DNA of 64,000 bases, from assembly GCF_017591435.1 (NCBI RefSeq), contig NC_059293.1:21488589-21552588 (forward strand). The letters are read 5' to 3'. The translations under genes and the position numbers were made by a program. The DNA comes from Portunus trituberculatus (lineage: Eukaryota > Arthropoda > Malacostraca > Decapoda > Portunidae). Under the pieces are notes generated by a model. It had not been told where the DNA came from, ran no database searches, and saw nothing but the letters and a program-made list of their open reading frames with translations. Shown here piece after piece: positions 48,901 through 63,832 of the stretch (the first letter of the stretch is position 1; every line of letters starts with the position of its first letter).

Positions 48901-49542
48901 ATGGACGAGAACAACAAGTACCTGGTTGGCCTCCTCCTTGCAATTGCTGCCCTGTTGCTGCTGTAACGTCTCGTGCGCCGCCCCCGTCAAGCACCTCCTA
49001 GACGAAGAAGAAGACCTAGAGCACGGTGGGCCCGGCAATGGCTTCTAAGAAGAGAACTGTATGGCGACTACGACAATCTGCTTTGTGAACTCCACAGGGA
49101 AGATCGAAAAGGCTTCAAGACGTTCACAAGAATAACACCGGCCTTCTTCGAGGAGATGGTTGAGAGGATCACACCAGTGGTCATCAAGCAGGACACAAAA
49201 TTGCGAAAGCCTCTCCCAGTTGGACTCAAATTAGCTGTGACACTGAGGTTCCTGGCAACCGGCAACTCGTACACCAGCCTTGGCTTCAGTTTCCGCACTT
49301 CCACGAGTGCCATCTCCGTTTGTACCTCTCGTCTGCCAAGCCTTGATAGACGCATACAAGCCTGGGTCAATGCTGCCGCCCGCTCAATCAGGTTACTGAT
49401 GACTTTGGTGCCCTCAGGTTCTGGGTCCTCTACTGTTTCGGTGGCGGCCTTTGGTGAGGTGGAAGTGACATCTCCCATGCGCCTCTTCTTCAGAACCTTC
49501 CAGCACTGGATGGAAGCAGCTGACAAACCCGAAGGAGGATGA
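48901..49542 (+). pseudogene. Truncated HARBI1-like nuclease
   Basis: A leader MDENNKYLVGLLLAIAALLLL ends at an in-frame TAA (48964-48966). The same frame resumes as an Arg-rich stretch, RRELYGDYDNLLCEL, then FKTFTRITPAFFEEMVERI and KLAVTLRFLATGNSYTSLG, the N-terminal helical part of Harbinger nucleases. Similarity stops near 49370. The DDE catalytic region is absent, and the frame then runs antisense into the MADF gene. Internal deletion plus a stop make it inactive. Confidence 0.8.
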
Positions 49543-50121
49543 CTCGTGGCCTGAGGAGAATCGCTGGGATGATGTCGTTGCTGCATGGGCTTTGTGACCC
49601 TTGAAGAAATCCCAAGTATCCATGATGTCCTCCTCCCGTGCAGTCCGTGCTCTTGCCTCAGCACTGCTCTTCATCTCCATGGCCTCTATTTTGCCGAAGG
49701 CCGTCCTCTTCTGCTCAAAGTACTTGCGGCACTGTAGGTTGGGGAACAAGCTTGCACACTGCTGCCACAAGTCCAACTTTGTGCTGTGGTTCGAATACTC
49801 TCTGTGACTCTTGTCGTAGAGGCAGGGGTATTTCTTGATAAAATCCACCAGGGTTTGAACTTGTTCCTCGGTGAACTTGTAGTCCTCGATGTCCTTGTGG
49901 GACACACGGTACTGCTTCTTGGGTTGTGGAGGGGGTGGAGGACCTGCACTAGTGCTTGCTTGTCCGGGTTGCACAAGTACATTGGGTTCTTCTTGTTGCT
50001 GGCTGTCGGGCCCTGATGTAGACTCCTCAGTAGTAGGGACACTGATGATGTCAGGGGTGACTTCAATGACTTGTTGCTGTTGTCTGGCAGTCTTCTTGCG
50101 TGGCTGAGTGGAGCGTGGCAT
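49414..50121 (-). CDS. MADF/Myb-SANT-like protein of Harbinger transposon
   Basis: In PIF/Harbinger elements the second gene encodes a DNA-binding protein that works with the nuclease. The N terminus is Pro/Gln/Ser-rich. A MADF-type domain follows at about residues 95-170: EEQVQTLVDFIKKYPCLYD, then LDLWQQCASLFPNLQCRKYFE and KIEAMEMKSSAEAR, with the spaced Trp/Tyr pattern of the domain. The frame is intact for 235 codons. The last 60 or so residues run past the nuclease deletion junction and may not be original. It could still be translated and bind copies elsewhere. Confidence 0.75.
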   Translation of the reverse strand: MPRSTQPRKKTARQQQQVIEVTPDIISVPTTEESTSGPDSQQQEEPNVLVQPGQASTSAGPPPPPQPKKQYRVSHKDIEDYKFTEEQVQTLVDFIKKYPCLYDKSHREYSNHSTKLDLWQQCASLFPNLQCRKYFEQKRTAFGKIEAMEMKSSAEARARTAREEDIMDTWDFFKGHKAHAATTSSQRFSSGHESSSFGFVSCFHPVLEGSEEEAHGRCHFHLTKGRHRNSRGPRT

Positions 50122-50274
50122 GCTGGTGGCTGGCTGGTGGTTCTTCTTTGGAGAGGTGTTTTCAGGCTGGTGGTCAGTGGAAGAATGAATGCCCAGTGTT
50201 GTCCCCAGCGCCTTATATACACGGCAGCCCTGGGTCAGGTAAAGACGTGTTAATGCGATGCTGCCACAACAATT

Positions 50275-50600
50275 ACTGCGACGTCGGCGGGGTCGTCACC
50301 TCATCGTCACATGCTCGCCACATGGTCGTCATGAGGTCGGAGACGTCGTCACACACCTCGTCACGTCGCCACACAAGGTCGCAAAATTTTTTGACAAAGT
50401 CGCCACAAATCGCCACACCTCGTCACACGTCGTCACATCACGTCGCCACAGAGGTCGTCACATCGTCACCTGGTCGTCACAACGTCGTCACATTTCGTAA
50501 GTGTTACGACTGTGCCGACTTTCTGACGATGTCTGCCGATTTTTACGATGTCCTGCAGACTTGTTACGACATTGTGTGACGACATCGCCAGTCGCTCGCA
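50275..50600. repeat. Right subterminal GTCGTCAC-type motif cluster
   Basis: At least ten copies of 'gtcgtcac' or 'cgtcac' within 200 bases (for example 'ggtcgtcacatcgtcacc'), followed by looser 'tgccgacttt' and 'tacgac' words. Reverse orientation to the left cluster. Confidence 0.8.
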
Positions 50601-50792
50601 ACTCGCACCAAGTTTTCCAAATTTTTTGAAAACTTGTGCCGAACGGCGACTTCCAAAGGTTCTTTGTGACGATCCTACAGACCTCCCACAGACAACCTGC
50701 CTACCTCTGCCTACTTGTGCTGATTTCTGCCGACACACGAAAAGTCGCAAATGTAAAGATAGCTTTACCACTGAGCTTTTCTGGTGAGTCTT

Positions 50793-50992
50793 TGGCCCGT
50801 ATTCATAAACGCTTTGTTCTCTCACCATGACTATTATCCAAGGCCACAGGGATGATTAGCGGGATTTTCAAGAGTATTTCTCCAGTTAATAATCTAGAAA
50901 TCTTGTCACTCTGTCTCTAGAATATTAAAAATCACCTTAAAAACTCGTGTAAATGGAGGTGAAGCGCAGAAGTGTTTGAGAATACCAACCTT
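50793..50992 (+). mobile_element. MITE family 2 copy, best-preserved ends
   Basis: Starts 'ggcccgtattcataaacgct', continues 'ttctctcaccatgac', 'aaggccacagggatgatta', 'cttgtcactctgtctctag', and ends 'cgcagaagtgtttgagaata'. Lies 35 bases past the Harbinger element. Confidence 0.75.
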
Positions 50993-51696
50993 TGTGAATT
51001 GCCTCTCACTGCTACACGCTGCCACCTCCCAGTCCTTCCTTGATCGCCAGCCCGTCACGTATAACTCGCATAACACACCGCTCTGTCTGCATTTCTTAAA
51101 CCGTCTTACTGCATGATAGTGCGTGGTTTGCTCCTCAAGACAAACTACAGACCAGGTGCGTTTTTCATGCATTTATTCACCCATTTATTCACCCATTTAT
51201 TCATTCCATACGTAAAAAGATAAATAAAAGGCAGTTAATCATTGTATGTACTGTACAAATTGCGTATCATGAACAGAGAAACTAAGGCAGGCATAGTGAT
51301 AATGGTGAGGTGGTTATTATGATGGTGAGGCTGTAATGGTGATAAAGAGGAAGTAATAGTGATGGTGAAACGTTATGGGTGATAGTGAGGTGGTAATGGT
51401 GATAGAGAGTATGGTGATGGTGAGGCTATAATGGTGGTGGTGAGACTGTAATGGCGAAAAGAGGAAGTAATAGTGATAATGAGGTGGTAATGGTGATGGT
51501 GAGGCGGTAATGGTGATAGTGTTCTCGAGGTGACTTGCTCTTTGGACTAATGGGTAGGTAATGGCAGAAGACAAAAGGACGACAAGGCAGAAGGCTCGCT
51601 CCCCGCCCTCCGCTGTGCCCTTCATAACAGTTCGTTCAAGAGTCATAAGGAAAAAAAAAATCTTATGAAATCGAAAGAAAACAATGGACGGAAAGC

Positions 51697-51767
<71 letters not shown>

Positions 51768-51970
51768 TGGACGGGGAGGTATTCTTCAAAGGACGGGCTG
51801 CTCATATTGATCAACATACACAGTCACGCCCTGCATTAATATATCTGGTCAATGTTTCTTAAAAGAAAAAAACAACAACCACTTTATGACCTCCAAACTT
51901 TTATTTCCTTTAAACATTCATTTAAGCTTTTTCTCTGAGGCTCATATACTATTGAATAAAAGGATGAAAT

Positions 51971-52061
<91 letters not shown>

Positions 52062-52296
52062 CATGTAAGCGGGGAAATCTGGCTAAGGACAGAAAAATAA
52101 AATGCAAAAGAAAAAGCCCACTTAGATGCCAGTTCCCGAGCAGATCCGAGAGAATTAGCTAAAAGAATGGGATAGATGTCTTGAAACCTCCTTCTTAAGT
52201 GTGTATATGCTAGTTAGTTGTTAGTCAGCCATCTAGTCAGTCAGCCGGCCCGACATTAAGTGAGGTCTGCTGGAGTCTGCCACTGTTTGCTGCTGC
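50993..52296. other. Gene-free repeats downstream of DHRS11 copy 1
   Basis: A GTGATGGTGAGG-type minisatellite occupies about 51300-51530. (GA)n at 51707-51764 and (GT)n at 51972-52060 follow, then dispersed repeat family 3 at 52058-52205. No coding sequence is recognised. Confidence 0.6.
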
Positions 52297-55698
<3,402 letters not shown>

Positions 55699-57720
55699 CC
55701 TTGCGGCACTGAGAAGAAAACGTAATGGTGCACACTGTGCTGTGTCACTGGTCACCGCTCACCGCACACTGGTGTTTAGCGCAAGCCACTGCTGGAGGCC
55801 TCTGCTGGAGATCAAAGGTCAGGGCCAGTGACTGCTCAGGGTTGTTAAACGGCACAAGATTTAAGCATTGGAGAGTTTTTGTCGTTAACATGGGTTTATG
55901 TGCGCAACATATACTATGAATTTACTTTAACTTATGATCATAAAGTTAAAGGATGCTGAATCAGAGCTGGGTGCAGCCTGACTGTTCCCATGGGAACACA
56001 CACGCACAGCCTAACAGTGGCGGCAGACTCACCCCACGTAGCCTACTACTTGTCTGTTTTATCAACCTACATACTTGAACCACATTATCGGGGTGGACAT
56101 GCTGCCTCGCTTACGTGCTCTGCACAGTGTATACTGGATAACAATGTGCACAGCAATAGATGCATTAAATTTCAATTTCAATTTACTTTAATTGACGTAA
56201 AGATCGAAAGTAGCGGCTAGCTAACTGATATACGCGCCTTAGAGAGGATATACAAGGAAAAACACATTTGTATTCTCTTAAGAAGTATATCACCAATGAA
56301 TATATAACAGATTAACAGAGAGACCTATGTGGTGTGTTTGTTCCTATATAGTATAGTGACGGGGACAATGACATGCCGCTGTGTTGCAAGGTTTATGTGG
56401 AGTGCTTTGTCCACTATTGCCGGATTGCCAACAAACCTGTATGTGTATCTGGGACGTGTCGGATCTGCTCACCAGCACCAACACACACAGACTGAACACT
56501 CTCCTGCCTCTGCCTCTTTTTTTTTTTTTTTTTATATCTCTGGCTGGACTAAAAGTAGACGGGGTGCCTGGTATGCTTTATCGGTAACGAGTTTAACCAG
56601 TTTCCACGCTTACCAGTGTCATGTTGCCATGCTTCCACTGTCTACTCTGCTGTGTCGTTACTCAGGGCGTGCTGTTCCCTCACATGTTGGCCTGCTGGTT
56701 TGACATGGCTCCTCTATGGCTTGTATGACTCGTAATTAAGGCGGAAAAAAGTTACGTATTGATTAGTACTCCGACATTATCGTGACTGAGCACCTGTGGC
56801 TTTTAAACAGGTTTAGCTGTTTATCATGGGTGTTTTTATTTTTTATGTGGTTTGCATAATGTCACCTGCCACCACCACTTGCTGCTGTATCTGATAGGCG
56901 AGGCTGGAGTGTTTTGCCAAGGAGGATGATAAAGGTGGATCTACGCAGGATGCAGGAGAAGGAGAGGAAGCCCCAATAGAAGGTTTATGAAGTATTGCAA
57001 GAAGACGTACATTAATGGTGTCACTAAAGAATGCTCTGAGGAACTGGCGCGTTGGAGGATACTGAACAGCCTTGGTGACCCGTGACGGGAACAGCCAAAG
57101 AACTACACCATCAATAACGACAGGTGTGGAATTCATCAACAAATGCTTTTTCGGGGAAGAATATTTGCAATAAGTGTGTGTGTATTTTGTTCAGCTTGAC
57201 TACACAGTCTTGGCAACTTACAAGATATAGGATGTTTTAAATAATAATCCATCTGGTTTGTTGTGTTTTAATTGAGGTGACACTTATACACAGTCTGGAA
57301 ACTGCCTTAGAGAAAGTACATGAGTTTCGGCCACGCACAATAAAGTCTTGTATGTGTTAACAACTTCAGGAAAAGCTGTCGTAAATATCATGATCAATAT
57401 TTATGTCTGTTTTGTTTTTTACTTATATAGTCAATTAGTTTTATAAGAAAATTTCTGGCCAAGGGCAACAACTACGTAGCCGGTGGAAAAATAAAAAAAA
57501 TAAAGTCCCACTAAAGATGCCAGCGCCGCGACAGAACAGTAGTCCGAGAGAGTAGCCAACATTACGAGACTCTTGTGAAACCTTTCTCATGAAACTCCTT
57601 GCTTGTAACTGTAACTCCCTTCTTCAAAACCTCTCTCTCTCTTGAAACTTGTTTCTTGAAACTTACCTCTTGAAGGTTTTCATTGTGAACCAGTGAGTCA
57701 TAAGGCGAGGAAATAACACT
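55699..57720. repeat. Segmental duplication unit A (5' flank of copy 1)
   Basis: Matches 60778-62737 in order and orientation at an offset of about 5.07 kb. Shared landmarks: 'atgaatatataacagattaa' (56296 and 61363), 'cattcttt-like' spacer aside, 'acatcccgctgtgttgcaag'-type at 56370/61448, 'gatgataaaggtggatcta' (56925/61931), 'gcacaataaagtcttgta' (57336/62333). Unit A contains an extra T-rich insertion of about 70 bases near 56515. No gene inside; a family 3 repeat lies at 57437-57640. Confidence 0.85.
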
Positions 57721-57935
57721 TTATTTTACATGGAACCTGGTGTGTCGTACCAACACATCATGAATCTGTTTAAAGAATATCGGCGAATTACTCTCCTCCT
57801 CAAATCTCAAGTCTAAAAACTTATTTCTCTTGTTGATAATGTACAAATCTTGTCAATCTGTCATTAGAACATAAAAAAATTACACACAAAAAAGTGTAAA
57901 TTGAATTAATATAGTTAAGATTTTATTTGATTATT

Positions 57936-58250
57936 ATTTTTTTTTCATGTTATGGCCTATAGCGCCTGTAGGCACACTTCAAGAGTATATGTGGGAAGCG
58001 CTGTTAAGCTTTCACTCATTAGTGGCGCAGGCAATTTTATTTATAGTGGTACCCAAATTAGGGGCCATATCACCACCCAGGCGCATCTTTGGTGTAGCCA
58101 GCTCGAACCTGGGTATCATGGTGACATATAGGTAATTATAAACCACTCGACAAATGGCATAGCTTCAAAGCGGTATGTAGTGGGATTCGAACCTACGCGT
58201 GGACGTCTGCCTGATCCCACGCTCACCACCTTATCCAGTACGCAAGCACA
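57936..58250 (-). mobile_element. tRNA-derived SINE (family 2), copy 2 intron 5
   Basis: Longest copy of the family: T-run at the left (A tail on the minus strand), body, then B box 'ggttcgaatcccactac' and A box 'ggataaggtggtgagcg' on the minus strand. Copy 1 intron 5 has no equivalent, so this insertion came after the gene duplication. Confidence 0.85.
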
Positions 58251-58564
58251 ACTCTGCGTATTTCACAGGGTTCGTGTAAGGGTGCGAGGACCACTGTCAT
58301 GGAGGGGGGGGGAGGGCACAACAAAACATGTATTCACCTGCACGTGTGGCGGCGCGGACAGCACATGGATGAGCGTCTCAGTGATGTCGTCTGCCTCCAA
58401 GCTTGGGTACTGATTGTAGAGGAGCCTAACTGCTTCCTCGCTTATACCACTGTTCAAGAGACACTCAGTCTTCACCAGGGTGGGACTGATGGACTGTAGG
58501 ATGGAAAGAGGACTTAAAAGGGATATTGTTTCAGCACATTATGTCATTCACTCGGTGTCTAGTT

Positions 58565-58844
58565 TTTTTTATGTTATGGCCTACAGCACCTGTAGGCACA
58601 CTTGAAGAGTATATAGGAAGAGCTGTTCAGCTTCCACCCATTAGTGGCGCAGGCAATTCTATTTATAGTGGTACCCATATTAGGGCCCGTATTACCACCC
58701 AAGCGCATCTTTAGTGACATATAGGTAACTTTAAACCACTCGATAAATGGCATAGCTTCAAAGTGTTATGTGGTGGGATTCGAACTTACGCGTGGACGTC
58801 TGTCCGATCCCACGCTCACCACCTTATCCACTACGTCACCGCCT
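58565..58844 (-). mobile_element. tRNA-derived SINE (family 2), copy 2 intron 4
   Basis: Same structure and orientation as the copy at 53100-53362 and in the equivalent intron, 70 bases upstream of exon 5 in both genes, so it was probably inserted before the gene duplication. Confidence 0.85.
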
Positions 58845-58968
58845 TCTGATGTGACGTAATACAATCTGAACTATGAAATAACTTACTGAGAAACAGTACT
58901 TGCTATGAAGGTGCATAACTGAGAGTTCTCAGCTATATCATTCACTCTGCGTCTTGTGATGGGTCAAT

Positions 58969-59150
58969 ATTCTGAAACTTGTGTACTACACCGCCACCAT
59001 TCTTCAAAGCCCCTAGTTGAAGTTACACTGGTTTTCAAGCGTGTTGTTAGGATTATATTGAACGATAGGATTTCTTTGTTATTATGAAGAGAAACATTCT
59101 TAAGAAAAAGGCTCATCGTCTCAGTGGCCTTTGAAAATAGTGCAACTTGA
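58969..59150 (+). mobile_element. MITE family 2 copy, DHRS11 copy 2 intron 4
   Basis: 'atattctgaaacttgtgta', 'gttgaagttacactggttt', 'aaaggctcatcgtctcagtgg'. Degraded ends. Confidence 0.55.
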
Positions 59151-59180
59151 ACTATATATATATTTGCTGTGTTCTCCTAG

Positions 59181-59266
<86 letters not shown>
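59181..59266. repeat. (CA)n microsatellite next to exon 4 donor, copy 2
   Basis: Ends six bases from the exon 4 donor of DHRS11 copy 2, matching the CT/CA tract at the same place in copy 1. Confidence 0.95.
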
Positions 59267-59267
<1 letters not shown>

Positions 59268-60429
59268 CTTACTGATATCCTGATGTTGGAGTTGGTCTGC
59301 CTCAGCTCCTGCCGCAGCGCCTCGGTGAGGGCGATCACCATGTGCTTCGTGCCACAGTAGAATCCCTTTCCGTGCGAGGCTGAGATGTGATGACCGCCAT
59401 TGCTGTCAGGAGAAATATAACGCAATGACTGGCCATGGTGTTAGTAAAAGAGAAACATTGCAAATGGGAGACAGGTAACGCTTCTCTGGGCCTGACAAGA
59501 CTAAAGGCAATGGTGCCAGTGTAACAGACATTTGGCGTCACGATGCCGTGTGGTGTATACTTCTGTTGTGTCCCCTCAACACAACAACACAGTACATAAT
59601 AAAGAAACAAGAATGAAGAGAGAAGAAGGAGGAACGGAGAATACTTGAGAGGAGCAGAGAATAACAAGCTGATCCCCTACGGAAGGGCCATTAACACCTG
59701 TCTATCAGATCCCTTCGAAATAGTCAAATCTCAGTGATCAGGGAGGTGGAGAGCACGAGAGCAAAACAACGGGCCAGACAAACGAGAAGAAAGAAAACAA
59801 CACTGAAGCCAAAACAACAAACGCGAAGCGGGTCAATACAATAGATGGAAAACAAAAGAGATTCAAAAGAAGGAGTGAGAGGAAAGGCGGAGACAAAAAT
59901 GGAAAATTGGTTAACCTATGGAAAACTACCAACGTCCACGTAAACTCCAACCTGGGCATTGTCTTAATTTCTGATTGGCCAGAGGTAGTTCATGATTGGT
60001 TGAATATATTCTAAAGTATCACCTGGTGATGTGAGATTGGTCAAAAGCTCAAAAGGTAGCTTGTGATTGGTTAAAGAAGCAGGAATTATCACGCCTAAGG
60101 GACGGATCAATGGTAGGAATGTTGGGCACATCATAGTGTGTATCATTGCAGGTAATCATTCAGTAGCATACAGAAGCAAACAGAGAGGCAGATGTCTCAC
60201 GCCCTGACCAGAGGGCTTGAGACGAGATGGAGAAACACATCTTGTTGCTTGTCAGTAGAGCTTAAGGGTTTCATTATGCAGATTTGGAAATAGATTGATG
60301 AAGGAAGGTCATCTTTCATCCGGCCCGTCGCGAAACATCCCACACGCTGACCTGCTCATGTGAATGATGTGGCCGTCGTCAACGCCGCGTTCCTTCATTG
60401 ACGCCAATGCCTCGCGCGTGCACAGACAG

Positions 60430-60539
<110 letters not shown>

Positions 60540-60777
60540 TTGTCGGTGATAGGGTTATACATGTTTTCGGTGGCCCATGCATGGCAGGATCTCATGCATG
60601 CATTATTTCGCCTGAAAGATGACACTGACAGGTCACTGGTATTACCTGCACTCTGTCCACGCTCCGGTCGGCGCCTACCACCCGCATGCCTTCAGCCACC
60701 AGCCTGCGTGACATGCTGGCACCAATGCCCGAAGCGGCACCCGTCACAAGGGCCACGCGACCTGCCTAGCGGTCCAT

Positions 60778-62737
60778 CCTTGCAGCAATTAGGAGAGATG
60801 CTGGAAAACATGTAATAGTGCATTGTGCTGTGTCACTCCTCAACTCATTCTGATGCTAGTGCAGGCCGATGGTGAAGACCTCTGCTGCAGGTCTCAAGGT
60901 CAGCGTTGTTCAGCCTGCACCAGCTTTATGCATTGGTGAGTTTCGGCCAATAAGCAACATGGTTCAGTGCGCACTATATACCTCACATTGTATTATGTAT
61001 TTACTTAAATCCAGTGAGCATAACGATAAGAGGTAATGAAGGAGATCTGGGTGCCGGTTACTTGAGGGTCCATCGCTCAGGACGGCAGCGTGTTAGTGGT
61101 CCCACGTTATTGGTGTGGGCTTGGTGCCTCGCTTACGTTATCTGCACAGTGTACCTTGGGTGGCATTATGCACGGCCAGAAGTGTGTTTGATTTCGATCT
61201 AAATTTGTTTTCTCTGACACACACAAAACACACACACACACACACAAAAAAAAAAAAAAAATGAAAGGAGTGGCCAAGAACTTGTCTCAAAAGATTAAAT
61301 ATATCTGTATTAAGTAGATAATATTTGGTTTCTCTTCAGACTTACAGGTAGAAGATTACCAATGAATATATAACAGATTAACAGAGAGACCTATGTGAAG
61401 TGTTTGTTCCTATAGTACTCCAGCTTAAGAGAGTGACGGGGACAATGACATCCCGCTGTGTTGCAAGGTTTATGTGGAGTGCTTTCTCTAATACTGCCAG
61501 ATTGTCAACAAACCTGTATGTTTATTTGGGACGTGTAGGGCCTCTTCACCACCACCAACACAGGCAGACTGAACACTCTTCTGCTTTTGCCTCTGGAGTG
61601 AAAACACTTACGAGTGTCATGTTGCCATGCTTCCACTGTCTACTCTGCTGTGTCGCTACTCAGGGCGTGCTGTTCCTTCACATGTTGACATGCTGGTTTG
61701 AAATAATGGCTCCCCTATGACTCATATGACTCGTAATTATTGCGGAAAAACCGCGGATTCATTAGTATATATATATACACATTTATTGTTACTGAGCACC
61801 CGCGGCTTTCTGGACACGTATAGTTCGTTATCACTGATGTACTTTTACGTGGTCTGCATCGCATCAGGTAATTTGGTGACACTGCTTTCTGTTGTATTTG
61901 ATAAATGAGGCTGGAGTGTTTACCCAAGGAGGATGATAAAGGTGGATCTACACAGCATGCAGGAGAAGGAGAGGAAGCCTCAACAGAAGGTTTATGAAGT
62001 ATTGCAAGAGGACGTACATTAATGGTGTCCCTTTGAGGAACTGGCACGTTGGAGGATACTGAACAGCCTTGGTGACCCGTGACGGGAACAGCCCAAAGAA
62101 CTACACCACCAACAACGACAAGGGTGGAATTCATCAACAAATGCTTTTTCAGGGAAGAATATTTGCAATGTGTTTGTGGGTTTTGTTCAGCCTGACTACA
62201 CAGTCTTGGCAACTTACAAGATATAGGATGTTTTGAAAAAATAATCCACCTGGTTTGTTGTGTTTTAATTGGGCTGACACTTATACACAGTCTGGAAACT
62301 GCCTTAGAGAAAGTACATGAGTTTCGGCCACGCACAATAAAGTCTTGTATGTGTTAACGACTTCAGGAAAAGTTGTCGTAAATATCATAATTGATGTTCA
62401 TGTCTGTGGTATTTTTTACTTATATAGACGTTTATTAGTTTTAAGAGGAGGTCTGGCCAAGGGCAACAAGAACGTAGCCGGTGGGTAAAACAAAGTCCTA
62501 CTAAAGATGCCAGTGCCGCGACAGAATAGTAGTCAGAGAGAGTATCCAACATTACGAGACTGTCTTGAAGCCTTCTTGTGAAACCTTTCTCATGGAACTT
62601 CTTGCCTGTAACTGTAACTCCTTCTTCAAAACCTTTCTTTTGACGCCTCACTCTTGAAATTTATATCTTGAAACTTAACTCATAAAGATTTTCCTTGTGA
62701 ATGAATAAACCAGTAAGCCAGCGTGCCACAGTTCAAT
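60778..62737. repeat. Segmental duplication unit B (5' flank of copy 2)
   Basis: Paralogous to 55699-57720; see that entry for landmarks. It contains a CA/A-run at 61217-61260 and a family 3 repeat at 62445-62660. It joins the 5' end of copy 2 to the 3' end of copy 3. Confidence 0.85.
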
Positions 62738-63038
62738 CTACTTAAACATGGTGTGTCGCATCAACACGTCATGGACCTGTTGAAAGATATTGGCAAATTA
62801 CTTTTCACCTCAAATCTGAAATTAGAAAGCAAATGAATATGAAGACCACCATCACAATGGGGCAACAAAATCATGTATTAACCTGCACATGTGGCGGTGC
62901 GGACAACACATGAATTAGCGCTTCGGTGACGTCGTCTGCCTGCAAGCTTGGTTGCTGCTGGTACACGAGGCCAGCTGCTTCCTCACTCAGACCGGCGTTC
63001 ACTACAAACTCAGTCTTCACCAGGCTAGGGCTGATGGC
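62738..63038 (-). CDS. DHRS11-like copy 3, last two exons (partial)
   Basis: Exon 5 at 63038-62883 (AISPSLVKTEFVVNAG to IHVLSAPPHVQ) and exon 6 at 62776-62738 (VHDVLMRHTMFK, then TAG). Both are in phase with copies 1 and 2. Exon 4 and everything upstream are not seen before the window ends, so whether this copy is whole is unknown. The proteins of copies 2 and 3 are closer to each other at the C terminus than to copy 1. Confidence 0.85.
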
Positions 63039-63218
63039 CTGTAAGGCGGAGAGAAAAGACTTACGTTAATGTTATTTTTCTAATGCGTATGGTTGCGTCA
63101 TTCACTCAGTGTCTTCTGATTTGATGTATTGCAACTTCAACTGTAAATTGACTCAGAAGAAAAAAATTGTTTGTGAACAAGCATGGATAAGAATTCTTGT
63201 GTCATGCACCGTGTCTTC

Positions 63219-63425
63219 TCAAAGGACCATATTCTGAAATACTTCTGCACTGTAATTCCACTACTTGAAGTTTCACTTGTTTTCAAGGATGCTTTTACAA
63301 TTGTAGTGATAGATAACAAGATTTTCATATCACCAGAAAAAAAAAACAAACCGTCTTTAGATCGCAGCTAATCATCTCTGTGACCTTAAATAACAACCGT
63401 GGTGAGAGAACAGTGTCCGAGAGCA
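63219..63425 (-). mobile_element. MITE family 2 copy, DHRS11 copy 3 intron 4
   Basis: 'ggaccatattctgaaatact' at the left and 'gctaatcatctctgtgacc' then 'accgtggtgagagaacag' at the right. Same intron as the copy in gene 2. Confidence 0.65.
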
Positions 63426-63489
63426 CAGTTTATAGTGCAACTTAAACTATTCGTATTCATAGCGGTGTTATTGCATGGGTCTGCATTGT

Positions 63490-63492
<3 letters not shown>

Positions 63493-63544
<52 letters not shown>
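63493..63544. repeat. (CA)n microsatellite
   Basis: Abuts the truncated 5' end of the family 2 SINE. Confidence 0.95.
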
Positions 63545-63547
<3 letters not shown>

Positions 63548-63551
63548 TAAA

Positions 63552-63825
63552 GTGGTGAGCGTGGGATCGGGCAGACGCCCACGCGTAGGTTCGAATCCCA
63601 CCACGTACCGATTTGAAGCTGTCGAGTGGTCTAAAGTTACCATGATACCCAGGTTCTAGGTGGTTGTACCAAAGATGCGCTTGTGTTGTGATATGGGCCC
63701 TGATATAGGTACCACTATAAATAAAATTACCTACGTCACTAATGGGTATAAGCGAACAGTTCTTCCTATACATGCTCTTTAAGTATACTACAGGCGCTAT
63801 AGGCCATAGCGTAAAAAAAAAAAAG
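63552..63825 (+). mobile_element. tRNA-derived SINE (family 2), plus-strand copy
   Basis: Begins inside the A box ('gtggtgagcgtgggatcggg'), B box 'ggttcgaatcccaccac', body, 'ggcgctataggccatagcgt' and an A run. 5' truncated by a few bases. Opposite in orientation to the other three copies. Confidence 0.85.
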
Positions 63826-63832
63826 AATATAA

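Larger units (their letters stand above)
48489..50757. mobile_element. PIF/Harbinger-type transposon, degenerate
   Basis: Perfect 24-base terminal inverted repeats (TTTACATTTGCGACTTTTCG plus GTGT at each end). It carries a HARBI1-like nuclease remnant on the plus strand and a MADF/Myb-like protein on the minus strand, the two-gene content typical of Harbinger elements. Subterminal regions (48520-48810 and 50275-50600) are crowded with GTGACGAC-type motifs, in opposite orientation at the two ends. The nuclease gene lacks its catalytic half and contains a stop, so the element cannot supply its own nuclease. Target duplication is not evident at the borders. Confidence 0.85.

Noticed and set aside
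51317..51817. Minus-strand Ser/His/Tyr-rich frame
   Set aside because: Runs through a GTGATGGTGAGG minisatellite and a GA tract; simple-sequence translation.
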